Shown: positions 62,653-64,000 of the stretch, piece after piece | Position numbering within the stretch: the first letter of the stretch is position 1 | Layout of the letters: each line of letters begins with the position of its first letter | NCBI RefSeq assembly: GCF_006517255.1 | Contig: NZ_CP041185.1 | Span: forward strand, 4,464,001-4,528,000 | Length of the DNA: 64,000 nucleotides | Reading direction: 5' to 3' | Source of the DNA: Janthinobacterium tructae | GTDB lineage: Bacteria > Pseudomonadota > Gammaproteobacteria > Burkholderiales > Burkholderiaceae_D | Made by a program: the position numbers and the translations under genes | The notes under the pieces: model-generated | The model's input: only the letters and a program-made list of their open reading frames with translations | What the model was told of the DNA's origin: nothing | Databases searched by the model: none

Positions 62653-64000
62653 ATGCGTTCGCTGCGCTTTTCTTCCTTGCCTGTGCCCCTTGCTCGTCCT
62701 GTTGTCCTTTCCATTGCGTTGCTGTTGAGTGCCTGCGGCGGCGGAGGTGGCGGCAGCGACAGCGCGGCCGTCGTGCCGCCCGTCACGCCGACGGATCCTG
62801 CGGCGCTGGTCGCTGCATCGACGGTGGCGAACCGCTGCGAGGCACCGCGCAGCGGCAGCAGCATCGACAAGCCGGGCACCTTGCTCGATGAACTGACGTG
62901 GGTGCGCAGCTGGATCGATGAAACGTATCTGTGGTACCGCGAAGTGCCGACCACGTACCAGCCGCAAAGCTTCACCACGCCCATCGCGTATTTCGACGTG
63001 CTGAAAACAACGGCCACGACGGCGTCCGGCAAGCCCAAGGACCAGTTCCATTTCACGACTCCAACGGCAGAGTGGGAGAATGCGCAGAATGGCATCGAAC
63101 TGGGCTATGGCATGCTGCTGGCGCAGACGCGTAACACGCCACCGCGCAAGGCGGTGATCTCGATCGTCGAACCAGGCTCGCCGGCGGCCCTGGCGGGCTT
63201 GCAGCGGGGCGATCTGCTGCAAACCGTCGATGGCGTCGATTTCGTCAATGCCGCAGACACGGCCAGCGTGAAGGTCATCAACGCGGGCCTGTTCCCCGAG
63301 GCGCAAGGCACGCATGCCCTCAGTTTCAGCCGTGACGGAACGGTGCGAAACGCCACCCTGCAGGCGGTCGAGGTCAGCACCAGCGCCGTGCAGAACGAGC
63401 GCATCATCGACACGCCCACGGGCAAGGTGGGCTATCTGACCTTCAACACCCACAATAATGTCGCCGAGCGTCAGCTGGTCGAGACCATGCGCCGCTTCCA
63501 GGCGGCCGGCATCAGCGACCTGGTGCTCGACGTGCGCTACAACGGCGGCGGCTATCTGGATGTCGCCAGCGAACTCGCTTACATGATTGCCGGCCCGCAG
63601 GTCACCACCGGCAAGACCTTCGAGCAGGTGCTCTTCAATGACAAGACCCGGCCGAAAGCGCCCGTGCCATTCCATACGCAAAGCCAGGGTTTTCCCGGCC
63701 CGAATCCCCTCCCCAAGGGCACGCCCTTGCCCTCGCTGGGGCTGACGCGGGTGACCTTGCTGACAACGGGCAATACCTGCTCGGCCAGTGAAGCCATCAT
63801 CAACGGCTTGCGCGGCGTGAATGTGCAAGTCAACCTGATCGGCGGCACGACGTGCGGCAAGCCCTACGGTTTTTACCCTGCACCGAATTGCGGCACCACC
63901 TATTTCGCGGTGCAGTTCCAGGGTGTCAACGCCAAGGGCTTTGGTGACTTTGCCGACGGCATGGCGCCGACCTGCGACGTGACGGATGATTACCAGCACC
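62653..64000 (+). CDS. S41 family peptidase, lipoprotein (3' end outside window)
   Basis: At least 449 residues; the gene runs off the window. It starts at ATG 62653 behind GGAAAG. A lipoprotein signal with lipobox LLSAC is followed by a Gly-rich spacer. A PDZ-like segment (about 150-230: ELGYGMLLAQ ... VEPGSPAALAGLQRGDLLQTVDGVDF) precedes the S41 core: VLDVRYNGGGYLDVASELAYMI, the nucleophile region TGNTCSASEAIINGLRG and the Lys in TTCGKPYGFY. It is probably outer-membrane anchored and faces the periplasm or surface. Substrate unknown. Two Cys flank the active site. Confidence 0.9.
   Translation, partial: MRSLRFSSLPVPLARPVVLSIALLLSACGGGGGGSDSAAVVPPVTPTDPAALVAASTVANRCEAPRSGSSIDKPGTLLDELTWVRSWIDETYLWYREVPTTYQPQSFTTPIAYFDVLKTTATTASGKPKDQFHFTTPTAEWENAQNGIELGYGMLLAQTRNTPPRKAVISIVEPGSPAALAGLQRGDLLQTVDGVDFVNAADTASVKVINAGLFPEAQGTHALSFSRDGTVRNATLQAVEVSTSAVQNERIIDTPTGKVGYLTFNTHNNVAERQLVETMRRFQAAGISDLVLDVRYNGGGYLDVASELAYMIAGPQVTTGKTFEQVLFNDKTRPKAPVPFHTQSQGFPGPNPLPKGTPLPSLGLTRVTLLTTGNTCSASEAIINGLRGVNVQVNLIGGTTCGKPYGFYPAPNCGTTYFAVQFQGVNAKGFGDFADGMAPTCDVTDDYQH

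Noticed and set aside
62467..63999. A long minus-strand frame reaching the window end
   Set aside because: Antisense to the S41 lipoprotein, which has a lipobox and catalytic motifs on the plus strand.

Overview
This is a GC-rich chromosomal window from a betaproteobacterium, most likely family Oxalobacteraceae (Janthinobacterium/Massilia/Duganella-like). The support is gene content and order: petABC-sspA-sspB, rhodanese-grxC-secB-gpsA, gpmA-envC-ctpA-moeB, DUF484-xerC-COG0523 GTPase-dksA-hslV-hslU, and an S-adenosylhomocysteine (SAH) riboswitch in front of ahcY. I see no prophage, insertion sequence, CRISPR array or transfer island. About 65 protein genes, one tRNA and a set of regulatory signals can be supported.

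Layout. 1-2.1 kb: the end of a tad pilus locus (TadC plus a TadD-like lipoprotein). 2.1-5.2 kb: a PEP-CTERM surface protein, two small unknowns, dodecin, tRNA-Thr and sspB. 5.3-8.9 kb: sspA and the bc1 complex genes petCBA. 9.2-12 kb: mscL, a DegS-like protease, a DUF2461 protein and a cupin. 12-15.1 kb: gpsA, an SH3 protein, secB, grxC and a rhodanese on the minus strand. 15.2-19.8 kb: gpmA, an EnvC-like amidase activator, ctpA and moeB. 19.85-30.8 kb: a complete twelve-gene type II secretion operon ordered G-H-I-J-K-L-M-N-D-E-F-C. 30.9-34.7 kb: a patatin autotransporter, an XRE-type regulator and a small outer-membrane barrel.

34.8-41 kb (minus strand): DUF484, xerC, a zinc-type COG0523 GTPase, a cysteine-poor DksA, hslV and hslU, with a heat-shock-type promoter in front of hslVU. 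41.1-46.7 kb: a porin, a Sel1-repeat protein, dapF and two lipid A acyltransferases. 46.9-52.2 kb: a methyl-cycle and one-carbon block, metK, ahcY with its SAH riboswitch, metF and 5-formyl-THF cyclo-ligase. 52.2-57.4 kb: a lytic transglycosylase, a GST, cca, a GNAT protein and an Lrp regulator. 57.5-64 kb: hppD, an inverted REP pair, a fused indolepyruvate ferredoxin oxidoreductase and a truncated S41 lipoprotein protease.

Most of the window is core metabolism and envelope biology. I did not find a clearly new multigene system. The points most worth a second look are the DksA that has lost three of four zinc cysteines beside a His-rich COG0523 GTPase, a tight inverted repeat in the type II secretion promoter, the sigma-32-like promoter of hslVU, a 20-bp perfect palindrome downstream of secB, palindromes between an Lrp gene and hppD, a possible metK leader structure, and a CCA-adding enzyme whose HD domain appears eroded.
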